This document shows, in pieces, positions 36,480 through 45,129 of a stretch of 64,000 bases of DNA. The notes under the pieces are model-generated. The model had not been told where the DNA came from. It was given only the letters and a program-made list of their open reading frames with translations, and ran no database searches. The position numbers and the translations under genes were made by a program. Origin of the DNA: Armatimonadota bacterium (lineage in GTDB: Bacteria > Armatimonadota > HRBIN16); the NCBI GenBank assembly GCA_026003195.1, contig BPGU01000003.1, positions 310,001 through 374,000 on the forward strand, written 5' to 3'. Position 1 is the first letter of the stretch; each line of letters begins with the position of its first letter.

Positions 36480-36530
36480 CAGACCTTCGCAGACTGGCGG
36501 TGCGTTAACGCTCCATCGCGTGAACGGTCG

Positions 36531-36604
36531 TGCTCCCTTGCGACCATGGTGTCGTGGCAAGCCCCGCAGAGGCAAAGCAATCTCCTGCGCCCACGAGGAG
36601 GCTT
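36531..36604. repeat. degenerate palindromic repeat related to the 30821 element
   Basis: CCCTTGCGACC ... GGCAAAGCAATCTCCTGCGC ... CACGAGGAGGC shares the TTGCGA and AAGCAATCTC blocks of the 30821-30905 element but its ends no longer match. It fills most of the gap between the GH43 stop and the next promoter. Confidence 0.4.
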
Positions 36605-36695
36605 CAGATGCTGATGCATGCTCAAGGGACACGAACGGCTCCACGGGAACCTTGTTCTCCAAACATTTTTTTACTCTTCGAGATGCTCTTCCCTC

Positions 36696-36724
36696 TTGAC
36701 AAAACATTTCCGTTATAGTATTAT
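36696..36724 (+). promoter_or_regulatory. promoter of the second ArsR-like regulator
   Basis: TTGACA (36696-36701), 17 bases, TATTAT (36719-36724); an overlapping TATAAT at 36722-36727 would give 20. It is strong and AT-rich, and has no copy of the LacI operator, so this unit is probably regulated separately. Confidence 0.75.
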
Positions 36725-36766
36725 AATTTCCAGAATAGCGAATTTATCTCTTTAAGAGGAAAGATA

Positions 36767-37750
36767 ATGGCTCAGACCATTCTGGAACGTAGCGTGTTCG
36801 CTTGTGAGGAGATATTCCGTGCTCTCGCCTCGCCAACACGGTTGCGTATCCTGAAGCTGCTCACCGAACGCGACCTCAACGTCAACGAAATCGCCCGCGC
36901 CCTGGACCTGAACTATCCTACGGCGTCCAAACATATTCAGGTGCTGGAGCAGGCGGGGTTGATCCTCTGTGAGTACATGCCCGGTAGTCAGGGGGCACAA
37001 AAGCGATGTCGCTTGCGCTGGGACAAGATAATCTTCTCCCTGGAAACCGGTGGTCTCGCTGAGCAGGTGGAAGAGATGGAGATGGCTATCGGGATGTATA
37101 CCCTTGCCAACCCCTCGCCGACATGTGGGCTCGCCAGCCGTGACGGCTACATTGGATTGATGGACGACCCTCAATCCTTCTTGCTTCCAGAGCGAGCGAA
37201 CGCACAGTTGCTGTGGATGGGCAGCGGCTTTGTGGAATATGTGTTCCCGAACTTCTTGCCAACCTCGGTGCAGATTACGCAGGTAGAGGTTGTGATGGAA
37301 ATCTGTTCTGAGGCTCCAGACTATAACAACGATTACCCCTCAGACATTACTCTCTGGATCAACGGTGTAGAAGTGGGTACGTGGACATGCCCGGGAGACT
37401 TCGGAGGCAAGAGGGGCAGACTAAACCCACCCTGGTGGAACGACCATGGTACGCAATTCGGAGTATTGAAGGTCTGGTCGGTCGGAGAAGATGGCTCATA
37501 TATCGACGGAATGCGCCTCTCGGATGTGACCGTCGAGGACATCATGGTCGTCCCTCAGCAACCGGTGACCGTGCGCATCGGAAACAAGCCGGACGCGAGA
37601 CATGTTGGAGGGTTCAACCTGTTCGGCAAGGAGTTTGGCAACTATGAGCAAGACCTGCTGCTACGTCTGCACTATGCACCTCTCCGCCATGCTGGCGAGA
37701 CTGTGGAGGCGCAAGAAACTGCTCAACACGGAGCCTGGCCGGACGAATAA
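36767..37750 (+). CDS. ArsR-like regulator with large C-terminal domain (copy 2, intact)
   Basis: 327 residues from ATG 36767 (AGAGGAAAG upstream). The winged helix occupies about residues 12-95 (FRALASPTRLRILKLLTERD, LDLNYPTASKHIQVLEQAGL). The C-terminal 220 residues match the frameshifted paralogue closely: NPSPTCGLASRDGYIGLMDD, DPQSFLLPERANAQLLWMGS, NNDYPSDITLWINGVEVG, GRLNPPWWNDHGTQFGVLKV, GGFNLFGKEFGNYEQDLLL. This WING/PPWWND domain is also known in regulators of other phyla beside sugar genes; a beta-sandwich ligand sensor is likely. It precedes another pseudopilin pair. Confidence 0.85.
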   Translation: MAQTILERSVFACEEIFRALASPTRLRILKLLTERDLNVNEIARALDLNYPTASKHIQVLEQAGLILCEYMPGSQGAQKRCRLRWDKIIFSLETGGLAEQVEEMEMAIGMYTLANPSPTCGLASRDGYIGLMDDPQSFLLPERANAQLLWMGSGFVEYVFPNFLPTSVQITQVEVVMEICSEAPDYNNDYPSDITLWINGVEVGTWTCPGDFGGKRGRLNPPWWNDHGTQFGVLKVWSVGEDGSYIDGMRLSDVTVEDIMVVPQQPVTVRIGNKPDARHVGGFNLFGKEFGNYEQDLLLRLHYAPLRHAGETVEAQETAQHGAWPDE

Positions 37751-37792
37751 TCCGCCCGGTGTACATAATACGTGACTAAGGAGGAGCGAAAG

Positions 37793-38614
37793 ATGAGAAG
37801 GTTCACGGCGTTCACACTCATCGAGTTGCTCGTTGTGATCGCGATCATCGCGATACTGGCGGCGATTCTGTTCCCCGTGTTCTCCCAGGCGAGAACGAAG
37901 GCGCGTCAAGCGTCGGACATGAGCAACCTCAAGCAGATTGGGCTGGCGCTGGCACAGTATTCCCAGGACTACGATGAGACCATGACCCCATGGGACATTA
38001 TCGGCACTCCGGGCACAGGTTGCCCGAATGGCGGGCTTATCTATTGGCCCAAGTTGCTCCAGCCCTATGTCAAGAATACCCAGATCTTCCTCTCCCCGGG
38101 TTACGTGTTCGAGTATGACCTCGACGCGGAACCGAATCGTACGCCCTGGGTATGTCGTGAGCAGAACATCAACATCTTTTCCAATCGCTACATGCGCGTG
38201 TCGTATCTGATGAACAACATCGAACCGGAGATTTGGGACGGCACGCCATGGAAAGATTCCCCGTTGAACCACTGGGGCATTCGTACCTACTGGTGCGGCA
38301 ACCAGATTTGCGTCACCCACATGTCGGAGATTCAACTGCCTGCGAATACCCTGCACGTGGTCAACGGTCACTCCTACGGGGAGTCGTGGGGAGCTCGCTT
38401 TACCGACTTCCTGCACGCGCGAGGGCTGTGGCCATGGACGGCGGTCGGCAAAGAGTGGTCCGGTGGCAAACCCGAGATACACGGCATCTTCAACAACAGG
38501 GTCAACATCCTTTGGGTGGATGGGCATGTCAGCAGCCGTGTGTGGGGCACCACCTATCCCTGCGAGTGGTCGGTACAGGATGACTGCAGCATGGACCCCT
38601 GGTGGCAAGGGTGA
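37793..38614 (+). CDS. DUF1559/SBP_bac_10 pseudopilin (copy C)
   Basis: 273 residues from ATG 37793 (AAGGAGGAGCG upstream). Prepilin signal [63 protein letters not shown] and [20 protein letters not shown]. Closest to copy A (same VF..SP and GHVS..W variants), suggesting these two bind similar ligands or share descent. It follows regulator copy 2 and is followed after six bases by its mini membrane protein. Confidence 0.88.
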   Translation: MRRFTAFTLIELLVVIAIIAILAAILFPVFSQARTKARQASDMSNLKQIGLALAQYSQDYDETMTPWDIIGTPGTGCPNGGLIYWPKLLQPYVKNTQIFLSPGYVFEYDLDAEPNRTPWVCREQNINIFSNRYMRVSYLMNNIEPEIWDGTPWKDSPLNHWGIRTYWCGNQICVTHMSEIQLPANTLHVVNGHSYGESWGARFTDFLHARGLWPWTAVGKEWSGGKPEIHGIFNNRVNILWVDGHVSSRVWGTTYPCEWSVQDDCSMDPWWQG

Positions 38615-38620
38615 TGCCCT

Positions 38621-38785
38621 ATGAAAAAGGACATCCCGACAGCATGGGTCATCGCTGCTATTGTGGTGGTGCTCGTCGCTATAGCGGCGTTCTACTATAG
38701 TCGGCTGAGTGGACCGATAGTAGAGAGGACACCACCACCGCCCGGCTATTACGGTCCCACTACCACACCAGCTGCGCCGCGATAG
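38621..38785 (+). CDS. mini membrane protein paired with pseudopilin (copy C)
   Basis: A 54-residue gene: MKKDIPTAWVIAAIVVVLVA starts a single helix, followed by a short Pro-rich tail (TPPPPGYYGPTTTPAAPR). The N-terminal K-x-[DE]-I-P and the tail mirror copies A and B. Six bases after the pilin stop, so co-translated. No ribosome site is obvious beyond the pilin end. Confidence 0.7.
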   Translation: MKKDIPTAWVIAAIVVVLVAIAAFYYSRLSGPIVERTPPPPGYYGPTTTPAAPR

Positions 38786-38824
38786 CAGGACTGGCTTGCT
38801 CGTTCGAATAAAACCTACTCTGCA

Positions 38825-38845
38825 GGGCGAGGACACTCCTCGCCC
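38825..38845 (+). terminator. hairpin after mini membrane protein copy C
   Basis: GGGCGAGGA / CAC / TCCTCGCCC: 9-bp stem with a 3-base loop just ahead of the sialidase-like gene. No U-run. May separate the regulator-pilin unit from the enzyme genes or act as an RNA-processing end. Confidence 0.5.
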
Positions 38846-38850
38846 TCAGT

Positions 38851-39966
38851 ATGCAAGACGTAGCAGGCATGATACACATTCAGTGGTCCACCGAGATACA
38901 CCGCGCGGAAGGGGCAAAAGGCTTCCTCGTACTACCAAATGGCGAGGTGCTTGCCACACGCACCGAAGCACGCTCCGATGGGGTGCATGTTCTCCTGTCG
39001 CGTAGTGCGGATGGAGGACGGTCGTGGCAGTGCGTCGGAACCATCGTTTCCGACCCCAACCCCACTACCGACCTCGGCGACGGCAACCTGTGCCTGCGGC
39101 GCAACGGCGAGCTGCTCTACGTATATCGCCACAATCTCTATCGTGGCGAGCACGCGCCAAAACCGTATTACTCCGTCAAAGTGGCTGCGAGCAAAGACGG
39201 CGGCAAGTCGTGGACCGCTCATTCTACCGTGTTCGAAGCGCATCCTGTCGGAGAGGGACCCAGTCGCGGCTTGTGGGCGCCGTTCCTGTTCGAGACCAGG
39301 CGCGGAATGCTGCAATGCTACTATGACGATGAGTATACCCCCTGGCGCGAAGGGTTCTCCGGACACCAGTGGGTGCGGATGCACACGTGGAACCCCCGAA
39401 CGCACCGGTGGGAGAACCCTGTCACCGTCAGTCGCGCACACAACCCGGCACACCTCTCGCGCGACGGCATGCCCAGTGTCGTGGAACTTTCCGATGGGCG
39501 TTTGCTGTGCGTGCTGGAGAGCGTTCAAACCTTCCCCCCTCATGCGGGCGTGATACGCTGCGTGGAGTCGCGCGACGGCGGGCGCACCTGGAGCTGGCAG
39601 CGCGAAGAGCGGCGCATCGTGTACCAACCTCGCGATACCCGCTTTATGGCGCTGGCGCCCTGGGTGACGAAGATACTGGACGACCATTTACTGTGCGTCT
39701 TCATCACCGACGAGGATAGAGACACCCCCGACAAGCCGGGCACCCCGCCGCCTCAGCTCAATATGGACGTTAAATGCGTCTGGAGCGCCGACGGCGGCAA
39801 GACGTGGAGCCTGCCCGCACAAACCGTGTACGCCGAAACGCACAAGTGCTATATGCCCGGTGTGGGTGTGCTGAAACAGAGGGGCAGGGAGGCAGAGATT
39901 CTGGTGCTGTTTCTCGAAACACAAAGAGGCTTTTTCAGCCGAAGAGGCGTTGTGCGGAGGGGATAG
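38851..39966 (+). CDS. sialidase-fold (BNR/Asp-box) exo-glycosidase-like protein
   Basis: 371 residues from ATG 38851; ATG 38869 is an equally possible start and neither has a strong ribosome site. Four Asp boxes mark a six-bladed propeller: SADGGRSW (about 50), SKDGGKSW (about 114), SRDGGRTW (about 241) and SADGGKTW (about 314). No signal peptide. Proteins of this kind remove sialic acid or act on other acidic or unusual sugars; the arginine triad of true sialidases cannot be assigned by eye. It is followed directly by the GHL6-like gene. Confidence 0.8.
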   Translation: MQDVAGMIHIQWSTEIHRAEGAKGFLVLPNGEVLATRTEARSDGVHVLLSRSADGGRSWQCVGTIVSDPNPTTDLGDGNLCLRRNGELLYVYRHNLYRGEHAPKPYYSVKVAASKDGGKSWTAHSTVFEAHPVGEGPSRGLWAPFLFETRRGMLQCYYDDEYTPWREGFSGHQWVRMHTWNPRTHRWENPVTVSRAHNPAHLSRDGMPSVVELSDGRLLCVLESVQTFPPHAGVIRCVESRDGGRTWSWQREERRIVYQPRDTRFMALAPWVTKILDDHLLCVFITDEDRDTPDKPGTPPPQLNMDVKCVWSADGGKTWSLPAQTVYAETHKCYMPGVGVLKQRGREAEILVLFLETQRGFFSRRGVVRRG

Positions 39967-42033
39967 ATGCACCAGACCGGTTCCCGATGGTACGAGAAAG
40001 CATGGCGGCGGGCAGTGATAGACATGCACATCCCGGACTGGGACCCGCGCTTTCTCTCACAGTTCAGCCCGGACGACTACGCGGACGCGCTGGCGCGAGC
40101 ACGAGTGCAGTCAGTGGTGCTGTATGTGCAGTCGCATACGGGGTTGTTCAACTACCCCACGAAAGTGGGCAAACAGCACGCCAATCTCAAAGGGCGCGAC
40201 CTCGTGGCGGAGATGATAGAAAAATGTCGCCGAAAGGGTATCGCCGTCGTGTTGTACGTCAGCCTCATCTTTGACTGCTGGGCGTTCGACAACCATCCGG
40301 AATGGCGGGGGCGGGATGCTGACGGCAACGAATTCGGTAGAAACAGCCGCTACGGGGTGGTATGTCCCCATTCGCCCTATCGCGAATACGTGCGGGCATG
40401 GGTCGAAGAGATGTGCGAACGGTACGACTTTGACGGTGTGCGCTTTGACATGACCTTCTGGCCCGGAGTTTGTTACTGCGAGCACTGCCAGCGGCGGTGG
40501 AGGGAAGAGGTGGGAGGCGAAATGCCTCGCATGGTGGACTGGACGGACGAGCGATGGGTGTTGTTTCAGCGCAAGCGAGAGCAGTGGCTGGCGGATTTCG
40601 CCCAGATTGCGACCAGCACGGTGAAACGCATTCGCCCAGACGCCTCTGTAGAACATCAGGCATCCACGTACCCCGCAGGCTGGCAGCTGGGGGTATCGTA
40701 TCCGCTGGTGGCACACAACGATTTTCTGGAGGGCGACTTCTATGGAGACGCCGTTCAGGGTTCCTTCGTGCGTAAACTGCTCGATGAACTCACCCCGAAT
40801 CGCCCCTGCGGCTTTGAAACAAGCCTTGCCACCTCGCTGAGCGATCACACGGGCAGGAAGTCGGATGCCCTTCTGGAGGCGAAAGCGAGCGCAGCCATTG
40901 CGGACAGCGCGGCGTTCATCTTTATCGACGGGATAGACCCCATCGGCACGTTGAACCGGGAAGTGTACGACCGCATGGGGCGTCTTTTCGATCGTCTGAT
41001 GCCGTATTACCGTGAACTGGGCGGAGAGCGTGTGGCGGATGTGGCTGTCTACTACTCGCTCTACTCCAAGTTCGACATGCGGGGCAACGGACGCCCTGTC
41101 ACGCAGGCGAGCGGCAAAGACACTCATACTGCGGCGGCGGTGGAGGCGGTGCGCGCCCTCTTGCGACATCATCTGCCTTGCACGGTGATTACCGCCAGGC
41201 AGAGCGAGCAACTGCATCGCTTCCCGGTGGTCGTTCTGCCGAACGTGCATCATCTCTCGCCCGGCGAGTGCAACGCGCTTCGCGAGTACGTGCGGCAGGG
41301 AGGCGCGCTTTACGCCAGCGGTGGTACATCACTGGTAACCTCGGAGGGCAAAAGACACACCGATTTTCTGCTGGCAGACGTGTTTGGCGTATCACTGGTG
41401 AAGGCGGACTGGTCCGATGACGTGCACTATATCGCTCCCACCCGTGCGGGCGCAGACCTCTTCGAGGGATGGAGTGCCAAGTATCCGCCGATGGTACGGT
41501 GCTATGGTTTTCAGGTACGCTCCCACCCGCGTGCCGAGATACTGGCGACCACTACCCTGCCGTGGCGTAGCTCTGAGCCGACGCAGTTTGCTTCTATCCA
41601 CAGCGACCCGCCCTGGCAACCCACAGACAACCCGGAGATAGTGTTCCACAGGTTCGGGAAGGGATGTGTCGTTTACTGTGCCACCCCTATCGAGATGGAG
41701 GAGAACCTGCAGGGGGTGTTTATCCATCTCCTGCGCAGGCTTCTTCCACGACCAACGCTGGAGGTAGATGCTCACCCGGCGGTAGAGGTGACACTGTTCC
41801 ATCAGCCGGAGCGAAAGCGCTATCTGTTGAGCATGGTCAACTTCCAGCACGACCTGCCGAATATCCCGATAGACGGCATCCGAATACGTCTGCGTCTGCC
41901 CTGTTTGGTTACAAGAGCTCTCCTCCTGCCGGAAGGCAAACCCCTGCGCTTCCAGCAACGTCAGGGCGAAGTCACCTTCACCGCCCCCAGGCTGCACACG
42001 CTGGCGATGTTTGGGGTGAAGTATGAAGGGTAG
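39967..42033 (+). CDS. GHL6-type glycosyl hydrolase with beta-galactosidase trimerisation-like domain
   Basis: 688 residues; ATG immediately follows the previous stop. The N-terminal TIM barrel has the pattern of hypothetical glycosyl hydrolase 6 / alpha-L-fucosidase-like proteins: YVQSHTGLFNYPTKVGKQH, YVSLIFDCWAFDNHPEW, YDFDGVRFDMTFWPGVCYCE (nucleophile candidate Asp in RFDMTF, about residue 159) and FLEGDFYGD. From about residue 390 a Rossmann-like GH42M domain follows (FPVVVLPNVHHLSPGECNAL, YVRQGGALYASGG). The C-terminus is a beta-sandwich. No signal peptide, so intracellular. The sugar specificity is unknown. Confidence 0.82.
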   Translation: MHQTGSRWYEKAWRRAVIDMHIPDWDPRFLSQFSPDDYADALARARVQSVVLYVQSHTGLFNYPTKVGKQHANLKGRDLVAEMIEKCRRKGIAVVLYVSLIFDCWAFDNHPEWRGRDADGNEFGRNSRYGVVCPHSPYREYVRAWVEEMCERYDFDGVRFDMTFWPGVCYCEHCQRRWREEVGGEMPRMVDWTDERWVLFQRKREQWLADFAQIATSTVKRIRPDASVEHQASTYPAGWQLGVSYPLVAHNDFLEGDFYGDAVQGSFVRKLLDELTPNRPCGFETSLATSLSDHTGRKSDALLEAKASAAIADSAAFIFIDGIDPIGTLNREVYDRMGRLFDRLMPYYRELGGERVADVAVYYSLYSKFDMRGNGRPVTQASGKDTHTAAAVEAVRALLRHHLPCTVITARQSEQLHRFPVVVLPNVHHLSPGECNALREYVRQGGALYASGGTSLVTSEGKRHTDFLLADVFGVSLVKADWSDDVHYIAPTRAGADLFEGWSAKYPPMVRCYGFQVRSHPRAEILATTTLPWRSSEPTQFASIHSDPPWQPTDNPEIVFHRFGKGCVVYCATPIEMEENLQGVFIHLLRRLLPRPTLEVDAHPAVEVTLFHQPERKRYLLSMVNFQHDLPNIPIDGIRIRLRLPCLVTRALLLPEGKPLRFQQRQGEVTFTAPRLHTLAMFGVKYEG

Positions 42034-43351
42034 TCTACTTCATCCCTATAAAGAGGGCAAAAGCACAGTAGCCGCAGGCTTTAGCCTGCGCACGATGGCT
42101 CTGCTTGCGCTGTTCTGTGTTGCCAGCCTGTGGCTCGCAGGCTGTTCGTCCAGCGAGCACTCCAGCAACGCTGTCGGCACCGAGATACGCTTCTGGAACG
42201 GCTTCACCGGTCCCGATGGGGCAACCATGGAGAGGATCGTCAAGCAGTTCGAGCGTGAAACGGGTATCCGCGTGAAGATGCAGATTATCCCGTGGGGCAC
42301 CTATTACGACAAGCTGGTGCTCAGCCTCGCTTACGGGGGTGCGCCCGACGTGTTCATCTGCCATGCCAACCGCATCGCCGAGTTCGCCCGATATGGCGTC
42401 TTCCGCCCACTGGACGACCTGATAGATGCCGACAAGGGGTTCCCTGTGCAGGACTTCTTGCCCAACATCTGGCAGGCAGGCAGATATGAGGGCAGGCAGG
42501 TAGGATTGCCGCTGGACTGCCATCCGCAGGGGCTGTACTACAACCGGAAGCTGTTCCGCGAGGCGGGCATCGTGGATACGCAGGGCAACCCCAAGCCGCC
42601 TGAAACGTGGGAAGAGTTTCTGGAAGCCGCCCGCCGCCTCACCAGAGATAAAGATGGTGACGGACGCCCCGACCAGTGGGGCTTCGCCTTCACCTGGCTG
42701 CGCACCAACTGGATAACCTTCATCAGTCAGCATGGGGGTTCTATTCTTTCTCCCGACCTGAAACGCGCCGCGCTCGCCGAACCGCCTGCGGTCCGAGCTA
42801 CCCAGCAGATGTGCGACCTCATCTACAAGTATCGTGTCGCTCCCAAACCCGAGGGCTTCGACTCGTGGATGGGCTTCCGGCAGGGGCGTGTGGCGATGGC
42901 GATAGAGGGTATCTATATGCTCTCCAGTGTGGAGGAGCAAAAGGGGCTGGAGTACGCCGGCGCACCCGTGCCCTCCTTCGATGTCCATCGAGCGGTGTGG
43001 GGTGGTTCGCACATGCTCTGTATGCCCAAAGACCTTCCGCCCGAACGAGTGCAGCTCGTGTGGCGGTTCATGCGCTACCTTTCCGACCATAGCCTGGACT
43101 GGGCGGAGGGAGGGCAAATACCTGTGCGACGCTCGCTGCTGAAACAGCCCCGTTTCCGGCAGATGCGCGTGCAGTACCAGTTCGCAAAGCAGCTGCCCTA
43201 CGTGGTGTTTGAACCTGCTTCGTACAAATCCACCGAAATCATGCCGTTCTACGACGCCGCCATCGAAGCCGCCCTGCTGGGTATCAAGACGCCACAGGAC
43301 GCGCTGAACGAGGCGGCACGACGAATCCAGCAGGTACTGGACCGACCATGA
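42023..43351 (+). CDS. sugar ABC transporter substrate-binding lipoprotein
   Basis: 442 residues from ATG 42023, overlapping the upstream gene by 11 bases. The lipobox LAGC is at residues 38-41, unusually far from the start, because a 30-bp stretch with the palindrome CGCAGGCT-TT-AGCCTGCG (42073-42090) has been placed in frame in the n-region. The mature part is SBP_bac_1: FWNGFTGPDGATMERIVKQF, MQIIPWGTYYDKLVLSLAYG, PDVFICHANRIAEFA, YYNRKLFREAGIVD. It delivers an unidentified sugar to the two permeases that follow. Confidence 0.92.
   Translation: MKGSLLHPYKEGKSTVAAGFSLRTMALLALFCVASLWLAGCSSSEHSSNAVGTEIRFWNGFTGPDGATMERIVKQFERETGIRVKMQIIPWGTYYDKLVLSLAYGGAPDVFICHANRIAEFARYGVFRPLDDLIDADKGFPVQDFLPNIWQAGRYEGRQVGLPLDCHPQGLYYNRKLFREAGIVDTQGNPKPPETWEEFLEAARRLTRDKDGDGRPDQWGFAFTWLRTNWITFISQHGGSILSPDLKRAALAEPPAVRATQQMCDLIYKYRVAPKPEGFDSWMGFRQGRVAMAIEGIYMLSSVEEQKGLEYAGAPVPSFDVHRAVWGGSHMLCMPKDLPPERVQLVWRFMRYLSDHSLDWAEGGQIPVRRSLLKQPRFRQMRVQYQFAKQLPYVVFEPASYKSTEIMPFYDAAIEAALLGIKTPQDALNEAARRIQQVLDRP
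42073..42090. repeat. short palindrome CGCAGGCT-AGCCTGCG (copy 2, inside a coding region)
   Basis: CGCAGGCTTTAGCCTGCG reads AGFSLR in the signal-peptide n-region of the binding protein. It is the same palindrome as in the gap at 32078-32094. Confidence 0.65.
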
Positions 43352-44265
43352 AAAGGATGGCTTTTCCTGCACATCAAAGGCACGAGGCACTGGTGGGCTA
43401 TCTATTCATCGCGCCCTATCTGGTGCTGTTTGTGCTGTTCGTACTGGTGCCCGTGGTGTGGGGCTTCTTCATCAGCCTGCACAACTGGCACGTGCTGGGC
43501 GAGCAGAAGCCGTTCGTCGGTTTTGCCAACTACCGCGCCTTGCTCCGGGACGACCTGTTCGGCATTGCCCTGCTCAACACGGGCTATTTCGCCCTGCTGA
43601 CGGTGGTACCGGGCAATGTCGTGTCGCTACTGCTCGCGCTGGGGTTGAACGCCCGCATTCGCGGAGAGGACGTATATAAAGCCATCTTCTACCTGCCCGT
43701 CATCCTGTCGGTGGCGGTGGTGGCGATTATCTGGCGCTGGATGTACAGCACCGAGTTCGGGTTGCTGAACTACTACCTGAAAGTGCTGTGGCAGTTCCTG
43801 CACCTGCCCGGCGAGTTCCAGCCCGTACCCTGGCTCAACAGCCCGCAGACCGCCATGCCTTCGCTCGCGCTGATGAGCATCTGGTGGGGCGCGGGGGGCA
43901 GTATGCTCATCTATCTGGCGGGCTTGCGCGCGATCCCCGAGGAGTACTACGAGGCGGCACGCATCGACGGGGCAAGCACGTGGGGACGTTTCTGGCACAT
44001 CACCCTGCCCCTGCTGAAACCATCGTTACTGTTCTGTCTGGTGATGTCGCTGATTGGCTCGTCGCAGGTGTTCGGGCAGAGCTACATCCTGACGGGCGGC
44101 GGTCCGCACTACAGCACGCTGACGGTGGTGTTGTACATGTACCAGACAGGCTTCAGCCTGTATCGCATGGGTTACGCCTGCGCGGTGGCGTACGTGATGT
44201 TTCTCATTGTGCTGGGCTTCACGCTGTTGCAGTTTCGACTACTCTCGGCGAGGGGGGAGGAATAG
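43348..44265 (+). CDS. carbohydrate ABC transporter permease, MalF type
   Basis: 305 residues; ATGA overlap with the binding-protein stop. Six helices (LVGYLFIAPYLVLFVLFVLV at the start) and the EAA loop EAARIDGASTWGRFWHITLP (about residues 208-227). Second gene of a CUT1-type importer. Confidence 0.94.
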   Translation: MKRMAFPAHQRHEALVGYLFIAPYLVLFVLFVLVPVVWGFFISLHNWHVLGEQKPFVGFANYRALLRDDLFGIALLNTGYFALLTVVPGNVVSLLLALGLNARIRGEDVYKAIFYLPVILSVAVVAIIWRWMYSTEFGLLNYYLKVLWQFLHLPGEFQPVPWLNSPQTAMPSLALMSIWWGAGGSMLIYLAGLRAIPEEYYEAARIDGASTWGRFWHITLPLLKPSLLFCLVMSLIGSSQVFGQSYILTGGGPHYSTLTVVLYMYQTGFSLYRMGYACAVAYVMFLIVLGFTLLQFRLLSARGEE

Positions 44266-44268
44266 GAG

Positions 44269-45099
44269 ATGCGCTTCTCGCTGGCGCGTGTGGTGCTCTA
44301 TCTTCTGATGACGGTAGCTGCCGTTCTCTTCCTGATGCCGGTGGCGTGGATGCTGGTGATGTCCATCCTGCCCGAGCACGAGATTTTCCAGCCGGTTCCA
44401 CACTGGATACCGCAGGAGCCAACGTTGCAGAACTTTCAGGAGCTGTTCCAACGGGCGGAAGAGGCTCCGGTAATGCGCTGGTTCTGGAACAGCCTGTTCG
44501 TGGCGGGCACGGGTACCGTTGCCTATCTGTTGCTCAGCTCTATGGCGGCGTACGCCTTCTCACGGCTGGAGTTTCCAGGCAGGAACGTGCTCTTCTTCAT
44601 CGTGCTCTCCACGCTTATCATCCCCGGGCAGGTGACCATCATCCCTGTCTTCTTGATCCTGCAGAAGCTGGGATGGTTCAACACCTATTATGCATTGATT
44701 GTGCCCGGTCTGGCAGGAGCTTTCGGGGTGTTTCTATTGCGACAGTTTTTCCTCACCATCCCCCGCGAGATAGAGGAAGCCGCGCTGATTGACGGCTGCG
44801 GCAGAGCGGGCATCTACTGGCGCATTATCCTGCCCTTGAGCAAACCCGCGCTGGCAACGCTGGCGATTTTCTCCTTCCTGGGCGGCTGGAACGACTTCAT
44901 GCTGCCCCTCATCGCCACCAACGAGATCGAGATGCGCACCCTGCCGGTGGGGTTAACCATCTTTTTGGGGCGCTACAGTATGCAGTACGGTCTGGTGATG
45001 GCGACGGCAGTCATCGCCACATTGCCCGTGCTGGTGGTGTTCCTGCTCTTCCAGCGACATATCATCCGCGGCGTGGTGTTGACAGGACTGAAGGGATAG
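44269..45099 (+). CDS. carbohydrate ABC transporter permease, MalG type
   Basis: 276 residues, three bases after the MalF-type gene, with GGGGAGGAATAGG upstream. Six helices, EAA loop EAALIDGCGRAGIYWRIILP (about residues 170-189), C-terminus VLTGLKG. It ends the island; no ATP-binding subunit follows, so an MsmX/UgpC-like ATPase from elsewhere must energise this importer as well as the one at 16-19 kb. Confidence 0.94.
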   Translation: MRFSLARVVLYLLMTVAAVLFLMPVAWMLVMSILPEHEIFQPVPHWIPQEPTLQNFQELFQRAEEAPVMRWFWNSLFVAGTGTVAYLLLSSMAAYAFSRLEFPGRNVLFFIVLSTLIIPGQVTIIPVFLILQKLGWFNTYYALIVPGLAGAFGVFLLRQFFLTIPREIEEAALIDGCGRAGIYWRIILPLSKPALATLAIFSFLGGWNDFMLPLIATNEIEMRTLPVGLTIFLGRYSMQYGLVMATAVIATLPVLVVFLLFQRHIIRGVVLTGLKG

Positions 45100-45129
45100 G
45101 CACAGGGGATCCATCTGCAGTGGCGGATG

